Part shown: positions 11,601-22,142 of the stretch, in pieces
Layout: every line of letters begins with the position of its first letter
Numbering within the stretch: the stretch's first letter is position 1
Origin: Rattus norvegicus
Taxonomy: Eukaryota; Chordata; Mammalia; Rodentia; Muridae
Assembly (NCBI RefSeq): GCF_036323735.1
Contig: NC_086024.1
Span: 62,086,924-62,150,923, forward strand
Length of the DNA: 64,000 nucleotides
Direction of reading: 5' to 3'
Translations under genes and position numbers: made by a program
The notes under the pieces: generated by a model
Database searches by the model: none
Told to the model about the DNA's origin: nothing
Seen by the model: the letters and a program-made list of their open reading frames with translations, nothing else

Positions 11601-12950
11601 TTGTAGGAGCAGAGGAGGAGTCAGATGCTCTGAAGTAAATGAAGCCTCTTATATCTATCCTGTTATTTTACATTGTATCACTTATTTCAAAATATTAAGG
11701 TTTATTACATATAAATAATTTTCTTCCTGTCACTTGAATGTTATATTCCACAGAAAAACAACTACCCTCTTTTAATCCTAATACACCCAGTATCCATGTA
11801 TCCATTATACAGACTGAAAACAACTGTAAAAAAAATGTTCTAAATAAAAGCTTTTCTGGCCAAATGAAGACAACATGAGTACACAAAGATGTTCTATGGT
11901 GCTGGCCTATGAACTGACAGAGGGGTTCTGGGACACCACAGGTGATAACTGTAAGTGTTATCAATAAGGGTAAAATGATATGTTACACCTCTCTCTCTTT
12001 TACACATAGACCTCCTATGAGAAAGTATTAATGCCCTTACAAGCTATAATGATCAAAATCAGAAAACAGTGAGTAGAAATAAACGTGCCTTCTTTCCTTC
12101 TAACGATGACAAAACTATATTGAGTCTCATAGAAATCAAATGTCACAAAAAAGGTAGACTAGGAGCATTGATGTGACTGAGAAAGGAGAACCAAGAGCAA
12201 GTTTAAGCAGAGCAAAGATAACTCAGATTAGTTACTGCAGAAGCAGCTAAGGCCAGGGGGGAAAGGATCGGCAAAGGAGTGTCCATTCTCCTCCTAATTG
12301 GTTTCTTTTACAACCTATAAATCTATTTCAACACTGATGAAAAGTATTGAAGAAAAGAAAGAAAATTCCAAATAAATGGAATTTCCAATGATAACAAGAA
12401 AAACTTTCTCTCCTCTCCTTTCTTCTCTTTCTCTTTTCTCCCTCTTGGCATTTCCCTTCTTTGTAGATTTTTTTACTAAATTCAACATATTGCTCCATTA
12501 CAAAAGATCGTAAGTTGGACAGTATAGGCAAATATTATCCTTGCATTTTCAAATTAATCTTGCAGCCCATGAACTCCTATGTTTAGAATAGGTGTTGGTT
12601 TTAGAGAAACAAAACGTATTTGTTCTGTTGAGTACTGCAGACATCTCACTAAATGACAAAGGTGGGAACATGACACCAACTCAAATTTTAATGAAAACCT
12701 TTCAGCTAATGACTTGTTTGAAAGAACAAAATTAAATAATAGTCAACTGACACTAGGAGCTGACCCTACCACTGGCCTGTCTGCCCTTCATCTAGTAAAC
12801 AATGAGACAGGTTTGAATAATTGATCTACATTGATTTACAATAAAATGGCAACATGTCTCCACATCATAAAAGATTTATGTTTTTATTCAGTGTTTATGT
12901 TGATATCTTAAGTAGCAAGCACATAGCACAGCACATCCTTATGTAGTGAC
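8601..12950. other. Long unique AT-rich stretch, no gene
   Basis: I see no full transposable element and no exon that I can support. Open frames (for example 9319-9552 and 11695-11964) are short, lack domains and have no consistent splice sites. A pyrimidine-rich patch (CTTTCTCTCCTCTCCTTTCT) lies near 12404-12444. Confidence 0.5.
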
Positions 12951-14130
12951 AAGACCAAATGCGCTTTGGCAGAGCTTCAGTATAAAAATTAGAAGGTGTT
13001 GATTTCATTACCACTCTGGCAATACATTCGAAAGAGTGTTAATGACTATTAATGGCCTAGTCCTCAGCCAGAAGAATGCCTGAAGTCAGGGAAAGTGGCA
13101 TTTTATCTGCTCTTAAACATTAAAAACAGAGAGGCTCCTACAGTTGCAGTGGTAAGTGCCTTTCCTGCTCTACAAATAATCACATCCCCTACTTATCTGA
13201 GCTTTTGAAAGCGTTTGAAAGCAAGGCAAACCCAATTTCAACACTCTAGAGGTTTGCCCCGCCTTTGTCTATAACACATGAGGCTCCTGTCAAAAATGTA
13301 GGTGAACAAAATTGTTTCCAGAAGGCCCTTTTGTCTCCTCACATTTGTATCAGAGAAGCTGTAGTTTCGGATTTCATTTAGAAGAAAAGGCAAGAGAGAG
13401 TCCCTTACTTCTTGTCCTGGTCTATTTTTGGAAATACCAATGAATCCAAATAACTTGTTATGGAAAACAACACAATCCTTCCAGGTTGCTGCAGCCCAAA
13501 TATTCGGAAGGCTTTCCTTTCCTTCTTTTTTTCCTGGTTCCCCCCTCTTTGATCCCCTGAGAGCCTAAAATCAACAAGTTATTAGATGGGGAATGGAAAC
13601 TTCTGTTTCAGAAAGCACAAGTGCAGCTAGACAACAGAAAACAGATGCCAATTATTTGCCAATGGCTGCTGGAAAACAAAACATTTTATGACATTTACTC
13701 TGCCTTAGCAGAGCTGCCGCTAATGCCAAAGAAAAATAAACTGGCCAAATTACCAGCAGCCGCTTTCAAAATGTGGGACATTATAATTTGGAGTCTCTTT
13801 CTACACTCTATCATTCTGTGACCTAACAGTTCCTCACACACTGATTCTGCACACAGCCTTCTATAAGCTGCAAACATTACAATAGAATATGAGGGGAAAT
13901 ATGTGTTGCTGCTGTGTACAGTTAAGTATATGCTATGAGTCAGTGCCTTCCTCAGAGACTTCTCATTCCACTGTTTCCTGATGCAAAGACACAATGCCTG
14001 AAAATGAATTCCTTGACACATATTTCTATATGATGTGGCAAAAGCGTCAAATTAAATATCTTACATCGAACTCAGCTGAATTATTCATTGCTAAAGTGAT
14101 GTCACAAGCAATGCTTAAGTATTTTTCCTC
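12950..14130. promoter_or_regulatory. Candidate conserved non-coding element (inference)
   Basis: About 1.2 kb free of recognisable repeats, with balanced, complex sequence in an otherwise AT-rich, repeat-scarred region. It contains AT-rich homeodomain-type cores (ACAAATAATCACA, AACAAGTTATTAGA, TGCCAATTATTTGCCAA), MEF2-like CTATTTTTGG, and GTGATGTCA (CRE/AP-1-like). The 108-codon minus-strand frame (13695-14021) is not supported as coding. The regulatory role is inferred from texture only. Cross-species alignment would confirm or refute it. Confidence 0.3.
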
Positions 14131-16064
14131 CAGTAGTGAACAGAGGCTTAATGTAGTCAAAATCAATATCTATCCAGTCACATAAGTATATACGTGCTCC
14201 ATGAACATTTTTTTTGATTAAATATCTCACCTTTAAGAAACGTTTCTGAGGCGCTCTACTGAAAGTAGCAGTTATGACAAACAAAAATTTAAATTTCTTT
14301 CAGTCATGACACTAATACACTGAAGGTTTTGATTTGCAAATATTCTTTTGAAAAATCCTCTATAGCATTCTTCATTCTCTCTTGCCATAACTGGTTTTAG
14401 CTATCTAAAAGGTTCAAAGAAAAGCAATTAATGCGTGTTCCTTCATAGTATGGATTTACACATGCAATGGTGTTATCAAATCTGTCACAAGTTATCTACA
14501 TCGCCTCAAGAAGTAGACTGAATGACTCAGAAGGGAACTAAAGAAGAGACTGCACATCTCTGAGCAAATGTACGATGTACACCCTGGAAGATGAGGATCA
14601 AAGTGAGTGACGAACATGTGTCTAGGCTTTTAATGACTACCTGGCTCACAAGAGGTCACATCAAAGCTGACTGTGGCAAAGCCTGAGATTCTATAGTTCT
14701 ATCATATCCATGTGACCATGTGAAATAGGCAGCCAACAGATATGACTTAGGCAAGTCATGACTGAAGAATATTCTTCCAGATTACTTCATGTGTCACTCA
14801 ATGTCCATAACTAAACACCTGGACTCAGTGTGGCGTAAGGATACTGAGTAACAGCCACTGAAGACATGTACTATCTTTTTCTTAGATTTACCACCACTAA
14901 GAGTTCCTATATGATGTGTGTATGTGGGAGGATCCACTTAAAATCCTGTGGAACTTCACCCTGTGGTGAAGATTATGAGAATACCATGTTACACGTAAAG
15001 GGAAAATGTGACTGTATCCCTACTTAATACTTAGACAAGAGGGGCCTCTAGTTCCTAGCAGTATGTCTTTCTAATAGATAACATTGAACACTTGAGTAAT
15101 TGTCAATAGAAAAGAAAAACATAGCATTGTTTTTGTTTTTACTCCCATCCTCTTTAGCAGTAGGATACACAAGGGAGTATACAGTCCTGATACATATTCA
15201 TTTGAGCTGCAATTAGCTAATATAATATTAAGTCTGCCCACCTCACATCACTCTATCTCTAGTCGGAAGAAGCCTCACTATCAAGTCAACACCGTAGGGT
15301 ACCATTCTGTGGGAACTTTGCACTTTTACAAATTCAGGATAGCTTATTCAGTAGTTTGAGTTTTTGGTGCCTTTTCTGCCTCACTGGGAAGCAACTAGAA
15401 AGATGTCACAATAAAGTAGAGAGAAAACTAATTTTATATTCCTCTACAGGAAGCAACCTTATTGGATGCATTGTATTCTGGACCACATCTCACTCCTTCA
15501 AGCCACCTCCAGTCTCCAAGTATCTTTCACTATTTCAGGTGCCTTTGTCTCTTCAACTCATTTATGCTTAGTTTGTTTTCACTGCCCCATGGGTAGAGCA
15601 TTACAAAAGTCTCTTAATAGCCTGTCTTCTGTCACAACTTCAATCACAGAGACTGTGTACACTCATTAGTCTGTGTACACTTTTTATTTTTGATGTTGGA
15701 ACCCAGTATATTGTATTCTGCAGAAACGAAGCATTATAGACATGTGGTTTACTATATATTGTGCAAAAATGAATATTCATTTTTTACATTAGTCATAAGA
15801 AATCCAAATAGCAGGATGACATTGAAGAAGAATGTGGTTATCATATTCCTTATGTGTGATCCATATATCACATGAGAGATTTAGAGAATGTCAAGCATGG
15901 TCATCCACTGACTTCTTGTGTCTAAGATTGAGAAAGGAAAATCAATGGGCCACCAGCCAGTCTAGAATACAAAGAAAGATCTTGTTTCACGCAAAGCAAA
16001 TTAGAAACAAAAAGGGACAAGAAAAATACAAGGAAACAGTAAGTCAAGAATATGGAATCAGAGG
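14131..16064. other. Unique sequence, no gene
   Basis: No transposable element recognised. Short open frames at 15356-15571 and 15466-15669 overlap each other, have no domains and look like chance. Confidence 0.5.
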
Positions 16065-16262
16065 GCTTAGGACATGATTCTGCAATCAAGAGCAAATACT
16101 ACTCTTGCAGAGGACCTGAGTTTGGTTCCCAGCATGTATATCAGGTGACTCACAAACTCACGTAACTGCACTTGAAGGGGATTTCACATAATCTTCTAGC
16201 TTCCTTGAGCACCCTCACTCACATGCATATATCCACATATGCACACAGAATTAATAACAAAG
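16065..16262 (+). mobile_element. B3-type SINE
   Basis: Diverged tRNA-derived SINE: CAATCAAGAGCAAATACTAC, CTCTTGCAGAGGACCTGAGT (B-box region), TTGGTTCCCAGCATGTATAT, CACAAACTCACGTAACTGCA, then CACATGCATATATCCACATA and an A-rich end with AATTAATAACAAAG. The layout is that of B3 rather than B2 (longer CA/CAT-rich 3' half). No clear TSD by eye. Confidence 0.8.
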
Positions 16263-16894
16263 TGCATCACAGAAAAACAATCCGTGTACACTTTACTAAT
16301 TGTCCACTTATCAACTGTCTTTAGCTCCATTTTGCTAAAGTCTGTCGTGCAAACTATTTAACAAATATATTAATAATTTCCAAACCTCTTGTTAAACCTA
16401 GTACTTTTAACACCACAAACAGTTCACTAGCATGCCTGTTTATGTTTTCCATACTTTCTGAGCACTTATCTATAACCTAAACACCTCTTGCACTGTATTT
16501 TTTCTTGAAGCCTCTCTTGGACAACCTAATCACTTCTGATCTCTCCTAGTCTAGTCATTTTTATCATTATTCATAATCTACCTGTGTTATTTTTTTCTCA
16601 GACATTTTAAAAGTTTTAGTAGCTGTTTGACATTGAAGCTTTTGGAAGATAAGATGTATACACATCATAGAACACAGAAGAATATTCTAAGTATCATTGA
16701 TGCCTGAAAACATTTCCTTCATGTGATCTCATTAACCTCGTCTAAGCAAATGTTAACACATTGTGAAGGACTGCACCATGGCATTTATACCATACATCTG
16801 TGCCTTTGAGATGCCACTATTGATTTGAAGTAGTCACTCATAATTCAAGTATAGAATATACAATTGTATTTAAACTGTTAACAAGAATAATATA
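16263..16894. other. Unique AT-rich sequence
   Basis: No repeat or gene recognised. Confidence 0.5.
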
Positions 16895-17112
16895 AAAATT
16901 TGCAAGTTGCTCTTCTAGAGAACCAAAAGTTCTATTCCCAGCACCCAAATTAGGTGATTCACAACTACCTGAAACTTCTCTTCCAGAGTGTGCAAATACA
17001 TCTTCTGGTTTCCTTATGAACTTCCACATAGATACTATGTACACACACAAGTGAACACAAACACACACACACAAACGCACACAATGTACACACAAATAAT
17101 AAAAATTGAAAT
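16895..17112 (+). mobile_element. B3-type SINE, 5'-degraded
   Basis: TTGCAAGTTGCTCTTCTAGA, GTTCTATTCCCAGCACCCAA, GGTGATTCACAACTACCTGA, then a CACACAAGTGAACACAAACA-type CA-rich end and AAATAATAAAAATTGAA. The first third, including the A box, is unrecognisable. Second B3 copy in the same orientation within 1 kb. Confidence 0.78.
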
Positions 17113-17267
17113 ATCAAAAACTGGACTCCTGACTCATTTTGCCTTCAGGGAGTGTGAAAATAATCAGTATTTCACCTAAACTGTAACTGTAAGTCCTCTA
17201 ACTCCAGAAATTACAAAGACAAATATAATTTTTCACACACCCCTACTATACGTTTTTTCATAACTGA

Positions 17268-17303
17268 TAAACACACACACACACACACACACACATACAC
17301 ACA
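17268..17303. repeat. (CA)n microsatellite
   Basis: ACACACACACACACACACAC with one CATA interruption. Confidence 0.95.
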
Positions 17304-17734
17304 ACCCAATCTTTCCAATTTGTTTTCTAAAGAGTCTGAGCCTTTTGACAATCACACTATTTCACCTGCCCATTTACGATCTTTGCCAATTTTCTGCAAG
17401 TTTGTATAACTATCATATAAGGTCTCATTGAATGAGTGAATGTAAATGATTAATGTTCTAATTATTTCTATGTATCTCTAAAGCTGTTGTCATTGAAGAA
17501 TTTAGAAACCTCCTCAAAGGTAATCAAAATTTCTTGGTTAAAATACTGACTAATTAATTCTATAAGTACTTATACATCATCATGTCTATAGAAATATAAA
17601 AATTAATAAACTGAATGTTCGAATCAAAATTTGCCCATCAGTGCCAACAGCATGTTTCCATCATTGATGCTGGTATATCTTTTCAAGAGAAAATTCATAA
17701 AGTGATTTGATTTTATAAAAAATATTTATCATGT
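17304..17734. other. Unique AT-rich sequence
   Basis: No repeat or gene recognised. Confidence 0.5.
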
Positions 17735-17937
17735 TATGTGTAGGAGTGCTTAGCATGCATGTATATGCATGAACCACATGCGTGTGCAGTGTCCACTGCT
17801 GTGATAAGATAGCATTGACTTCCTAAGACCTGAGTTATACATGGTCATGTGGCATCATTTAGATTAGATGCTGGAAACTGAATCCTAGAGAAAGAGCAAG
17901 TGCTCTAACATCTGAGCCAACACTTAGGTCCCAGACA
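17735..17937 (-). mobile_element. B3-type SINE, minus strand
   Basis: Read on the minus strand this has the tRNA-like head (reverse of AGAGCAAGTGCTCTAACATC and TGAGCCAACAC) and B-box region (reverse of GCTGGAAACTGAATCCTAGA). The 3' half is rich in CATGCATGTATATGCAT on the plus strand. Strongly diverged. Confidence 0.72.
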
Positions 17938-18302
17938 ATTTGATTTTACATCAACATTAAATCTCATAGTAACTAAATAGCAATTCAGTTAACCTGGTTT
18001 CCTCATGCTCTGTAAATCTTGATCAATAATGATGTAACTGAATGTTGTCCATCGTGACTCCTATTTAATCAAGCATGATTGCTTTCATATGTTATTTTTC
18101 AACAGTATTAGCTATGAAAAGAGTTACAAAGCTTTAAAAATTTTGTCCCAAATGTCTGGTACCACATATGGATATCACTGTACAATTTTATATAAAATTA
18201 TTTTTGAGGATTCAAAACTATCTTCTAAAAGAACTCTCTTATCTTCTCTTGGATATACAAAAGAAAAGATCTGTTAATAGAAACGTGATTTTGACGTCCT
18301 TA
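17938..18302. other. Unique AT-rich sequence
   Basis: No repeat or gene recognised. Confidence 0.5.
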
Positions 18303-18358
18303 AGCAAAAGAAAAGAAAGAAGAAAGGAAGGGAGGGAGGGGGAGGGAAGAAGGGAGGA

Positions 18359-18389
<31 letters not shown>

Positions 18390-18400
18390 GAAGGAAGGAA

Positions 18401-18461
<61 letters not shown>

Positions 18462-18481
18462 GAAGGAAGAAAGAAAGAAAG
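18303..18481. repeat. GAAA/GGAA polypurine microsatellite (~180 bp)
   Basis: Almost pure purine on the plus strand: AAAGAAAAGAAAGAAGAAAG, a GGGAGGGAGGGGGAGGG core, then long (GAAA)n with GGAA interruptions, ending at GACTTCTCAG. Tracts of this kind can form triplex (H-DNA) and are length-variable. Confidence 0.95.
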
Positions 18482-18663
18482 ACTTCTCAGTGCAGTTGAT
18501 GATTTCAGTGCTCCAAACTCCACTGTTCAAAACCACAAGTTCAATATACTTCTAATTCACACTTTGGCAGTCATCCTCTGAAATATTCAAAAGCACCCTT
18601 GATACCTGTTTAGTTAACTGGAATACCTGGGTGGAAATCAAACTCTTAAAACTAATCACTATA
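18482..18663. other. Short unique spacer
   Basis: Nothing recognised between the purine tract and the L1 tail. Confidence 0.5.
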
Positions 18664-19998
18664 CTTTTTCTTTTTTATTGAATATTTTATTTATTTACAT
18701 TTTTATTATTATTGAATATTTTTATTTACATTTCAAATGTTATTCCCTTTCCCGATTTCCCACCCATAAGACCCCTATACAATCCACTTCTTCTATAAGA
18801 GTGTTCCACCTCACCAACCACCCCATTTCCCGCCAACAACCCCCCCAACATTCCACCACACAGGGCGGCCAGACTTGGACAGACCTCTAAGGACTTCTCC
18901 CATTGGTGCCCAACAAGACCATCCCCTGCTACATATGCAGCTCAAGCTATGGGTCTATCCATGTGTAGTCTTTGGGTAGTAGTTTAGTTCCTGCAAGCTC
19001 TGGTTGGTTGGTATTGTTGGCCTTATGGGTTTGTAAGCTCCTTCAGCTCCTTCAAGTCTTTCTCTAATTCCTCCAAAAAGGACTCCTCTCAGTTCAATGG
19101 CTTTCTGCTAGCATTTGCCTCTGTATTTGACATGCTCTGGCTCAGCCTCTCAGGAGAAAGCTGTATCAGGCTCCTGTCAGTATGCAATTATTGGCTTCAT
19201 CAATATTATCTAGTATTGGTGGCTGAATATTTATGGGCTGTATCCCCAGCTGGAGCAGCTTCTGAATAGCCATTCCTTCAGTCTCCACTCCAAAATACCC
19301 CCCCCCCCGCATTTTGTTCCTCCTTTAAAAAGGACTGAAGCATCATTCTTCTGGAGTTTCATGTGGTCTGTGGATTGTATCTTGGGTAATTCAAGCTTAT
19401 GGGCTAATATCCACTTCTCAAAGAGTGCATACTATGTGTGTTTTTTAAGATTGGGTTACCTTACTCAGGATGATATTTTCTAGTTCCATCCATTTGCCTA
19501 TGAATTTCATGAAGTCATTGTTTTTGATAGCTGATCCATTGTGTAGATGTACCACATTTTCTGTATCCATACCTCTGTTGAAGGGCATCTGGGTTCTTTC
19601 CAGATTCTGACTATTATAAATAAGGCTGCTATGGAGCATGTGTCTTTGTTATATGTTGAAGCATCTTTTGGGTATATGCCCAAGAGAGGTATTCCTGGGT
19701 CCTCAGGTAGTGCAATGTCCAATTTTCTGAGGACCCTCCAGACTGACTTCCAGAATGGTTGTACCAGTCCGCAATTCCACCAACAATGGAGGAGTGTTCC
19801 TATTTCTCCACATTCTTGCCAGCATCTCTTATCACCTAAGGTTTTTATCTGAGCCATTCTGACTGGTGTAAGATTGAGTCTCAGGGTTGTTTTGATTTCC
19901 ATTACCCTAACTAAGGATGTTGAACATTTCTTTAGGTACTTCTCAGTCATTCAATATTCCTCAACTGAGAATGTTTTGTTTAGCTCTGTACCCCATTT
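18664..19998 (-). mobile_element. Older 5'-truncated L1, 3' UTR and ORF2 C-terminus
   Basis: Begins with T-rich sequence, then TTTATTTACATTTCAAATGT and CCCTTTCCCGATTTCCCACC (older 3' UTR variant). From about 19400 comes the ORF2 C-terminus on the minus strand. The frame 19507-19950 reads R-C-W-Q-E-C-G-E-I-G-T-L-L-H-C-W-W-N-C, which is the L1 CX3CX7HX4C motif, followed by F-W-K-S-V-W-R. ORF2 continuity breaks near 19990 at TACCCCATTTTTTTC. A (C)10 run lies at about 19299-19308. Not functional. Confidence 0.9.
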
Positions 19999-20113
19999 TT
20001 TTCAGTCTTTGCCCTAACTTCTCCATTGGGATCCCCATGCTCAGTCCAATGTTTGGGTGTGCATCCACTTCTATAATGGTCAAGCTCTTACAGAGCCTCT
20101 CAGGGACATGACT
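19999..20113 (-). mobile_element. Displaced L1 3' UTR fragment
   Basis: CAGTCTTTGCCCTAACTTCT, CCATTGGGATCCCCATGCTC, AGTCCAATGTTTGGGTGTGC and AGAGCCTCTCAGGGACAT are L1 3' UTR sequence, in the same minus orientation as the preceding piece. They sit directly after the ORF2 C-terminus, where the rest of ORF2 should be. This is either a separate tiny insertion or a rearrangement. Confidence 0.7.
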
Positions 20114-20117
20114 AAAT

Positions 20118-21420
20118 ACTTTTAAAAGTGTTCATGATCCTTAGCATTAAGAAAATGTAAATCAAAACAACTGAGATTTCATCTCACACCAATGGCAAAG
20201 GGTAAAATCAACAAAACAATGCACAACAAATGCCTGTGAGGTTGCAGAGAAAAGAAGACTCATTTGCTGGATAAAAATAGGTGTAGACACTCTGGAAATA
20301 AGTTTGGATAATCCAAAACATAAATGAATAAAAATTAAAATATAAACCTATCATATATCCTAGCTCGATCTCACCTTGCCATAAGCCCAAAGGCATCCTA
20401 TTCTACAAATATTTAATCAGTAATGTTATTCTCCACCCTATGCACAATAATTAAGAAATGTGAGTGCTGTATATCCTTCACTAGATGATACACAATGAAA
20501 ATATGGTACATATTTATAATGAAGCAATATTCATCTATAAAGCAAAATATAAATTATGATGTCTGCAGGTAAATGGATAGACCAAGAAAATATTGTATTG
20601 AGTTGGAAAACCAAGAACCAGCAGCTCTTGTATGCAGCTCCTAGTTTCAAATCTTCAAATGTGAGTACACAGCATAGAGTATCCACAGAAACCAAGAAAG
20701 TATAATGGGGCCGTAATGGAGGAAAGAGTCTTGAAAGGAAAAAAAATTCAGTAGATAGGAAGAGGAAAAGTGCCCTTTCTGCCCTTCATCTGGGACATAG
20801 GCTTATCCATTGAGGCTAGACTATCCAGGATCTATATATCTGTTCAATGCATTGAATTTTGGTTTCTGTGATGGTTTTCCTTTGCTGTAAAGACAGACTT
20901 TTTGATGAAGGGTAATAGCTATATTTTTCTGTGGGTATAAGAATAACATTTTGAACGTAGTAAGAATTGTGTTGATCTAGCAAACTGACAGTAGTAGATA
21001 CATTTTAAGATCCAGGAACTTACTCCTCACTAGCACCATAACCTAACCAGGTTTATAGCACCAGACATAATTTCCATTCTACTGAGTGGAACTTAAGCCC
21101 ATTAGACAGATGGTGTTTGCCATGAATGGGAATGCCAACTTATTTTACCATGCTGGTAATTGTTATGGTTCATAGATGTTGCAGCTGGGTGGGACTATTT
21201 AATGCTTCCCTCCATTGGCGGATTTCATAATATTTTCTGGAACTGTGGAATATAGACTGCAGGACACAGACTTTCAGGTCATATCTATCTTGAATCATCA
21301 GAGCCTTGTGTTTTAAATGCAAGGTATCTTCAGCAATAGGGGCCAACCTCAATGCCTGAGAGGAAAATAAGGGCTGCATCAACAATCTATAGTATTCTAT
21401 CATGTGGCCAACCTTTCCCT
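20118..21420 (+). mobile_element. Old Lx-like L1, ORF2 C-terminus plus long 3' UTR
   Basis: Plus strand: AAATGTAAATCAAAACAACT, GAGATTTCATCTCACACCAA, CTGTGAGGTTGCAGAGAAAA, ACACTCTGGAAATAAGTTTG, AGGTAAATGGATAGACC. These are all in ORF2 C-terminal order but badly decayed. After about 20600 comes a different 3' UTR type: TTTCTGTGATGGTTTTCCTT, TGCTGTAAAGACAGACTTTT, GATGAAGGGTAATAGCT, ATGCTGGTAATTGTTATGGT. I recognise this as an older rodent L1 3' UTR unlike the G-rich rat one. It lies head to head with the minus-strand piece to its left. Confidence 0.75.
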
Positions 21421-21484
21421 ATCATTTTTTTTTATTAACTTGAGTATGTCTTATATACATTTCAAGTGTTATTCCCTTTCCCGG

Positions 21485-21568
21485 TTTCCGGGCAAACATC
21501 CCCCTCCCCCCTCCCCTTCCTTATGGGTGTTCCCCTCCCAACCCTCCCCCCATTGCCGCCCTCCCCCC
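21485..21568 (-). other. G-rich polypurine tract in L1 3' UTR (copy 1)
   Basis: On the minus (L1 sense) strand this is a run of G blocks: the plus strand shows CCCCCTCCCCCCTCCCCTTC, CCCCTCCCAACCCTCCCCCC and CCCTCCCCCC. Several runs of three or more G within short loops make it a G-quadruplex candidate. A G-rich 3' UTR tract is a known trait of L1s. Confidence 0.8.
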
Positions 21569-22142
21569 ATAGACTAGTTCACTGGGGGTTCAGTCTTAGC
21601 AGGACCCAGGGCTTCCCCTTCCACTGGTGCTCTTACTAGGATATTCATTGCTACCTATGGGGTCAGAGTCCAGGGTCAGTCCATGTATAGTCTTTAGGTA
21701 GTGGCTTAGTCCCTGGAAGCTCTGGTTGCTTGGCATTGTTGTACTTTTGGGGTCTCGAGCCCCTTCAAGCTCTTCCAGTTCTTTCTCTGATTCCTTCAAT
21801 AGGGGACCTATTCTCAGTTCAGTGGTTTGCTGCTGGCATTCGCCTCTGTATTTGCTGTATTCTGGCTGTGTCTCTCAGGAGCGATCAACATCCGGCTCCT
21901 GTCGGTATGCACTTCTTTGCTTCATCCATCTTGACTAATTGGGTGGCTGTATATGTATGGGCCACATGTGGGGCAGGCTCTGAATGGGTGTTCCTTAAGT
22001 CTCTGTTTTAATCTTTGCCTCTCCCTTCCCTGCCAAGGGTATTCTTTTTCCTCATTTAAAGAAGGAGTGAAGCATTCACATTTTGATCATCCGTCTTGAG
22101 TTTCGTTTGTTCTAGGAATCTAGGGTAATTCAAGCATTTGGG

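Noticed and set aside
13695..14021. 108-codon minus-strand frame in the candidate conserved block
   Set aside because: No domain recognised, no splice sites in frame, and low-quality start context. More likely non-coding.
18168..18581. 137-codon frame rich in K-E-R-K and the antisense F-L-S-F frames
   Set aside because: Translation of the GAAA tract, not a protein.
20115..20620. Head-to-head L1 pieces at 18.66-21.42 kb as one twin-primed insertion
   Set aside because: The two pieces overlap in ORF2 content and carry different 3' UTR types, so they are separate insertions.
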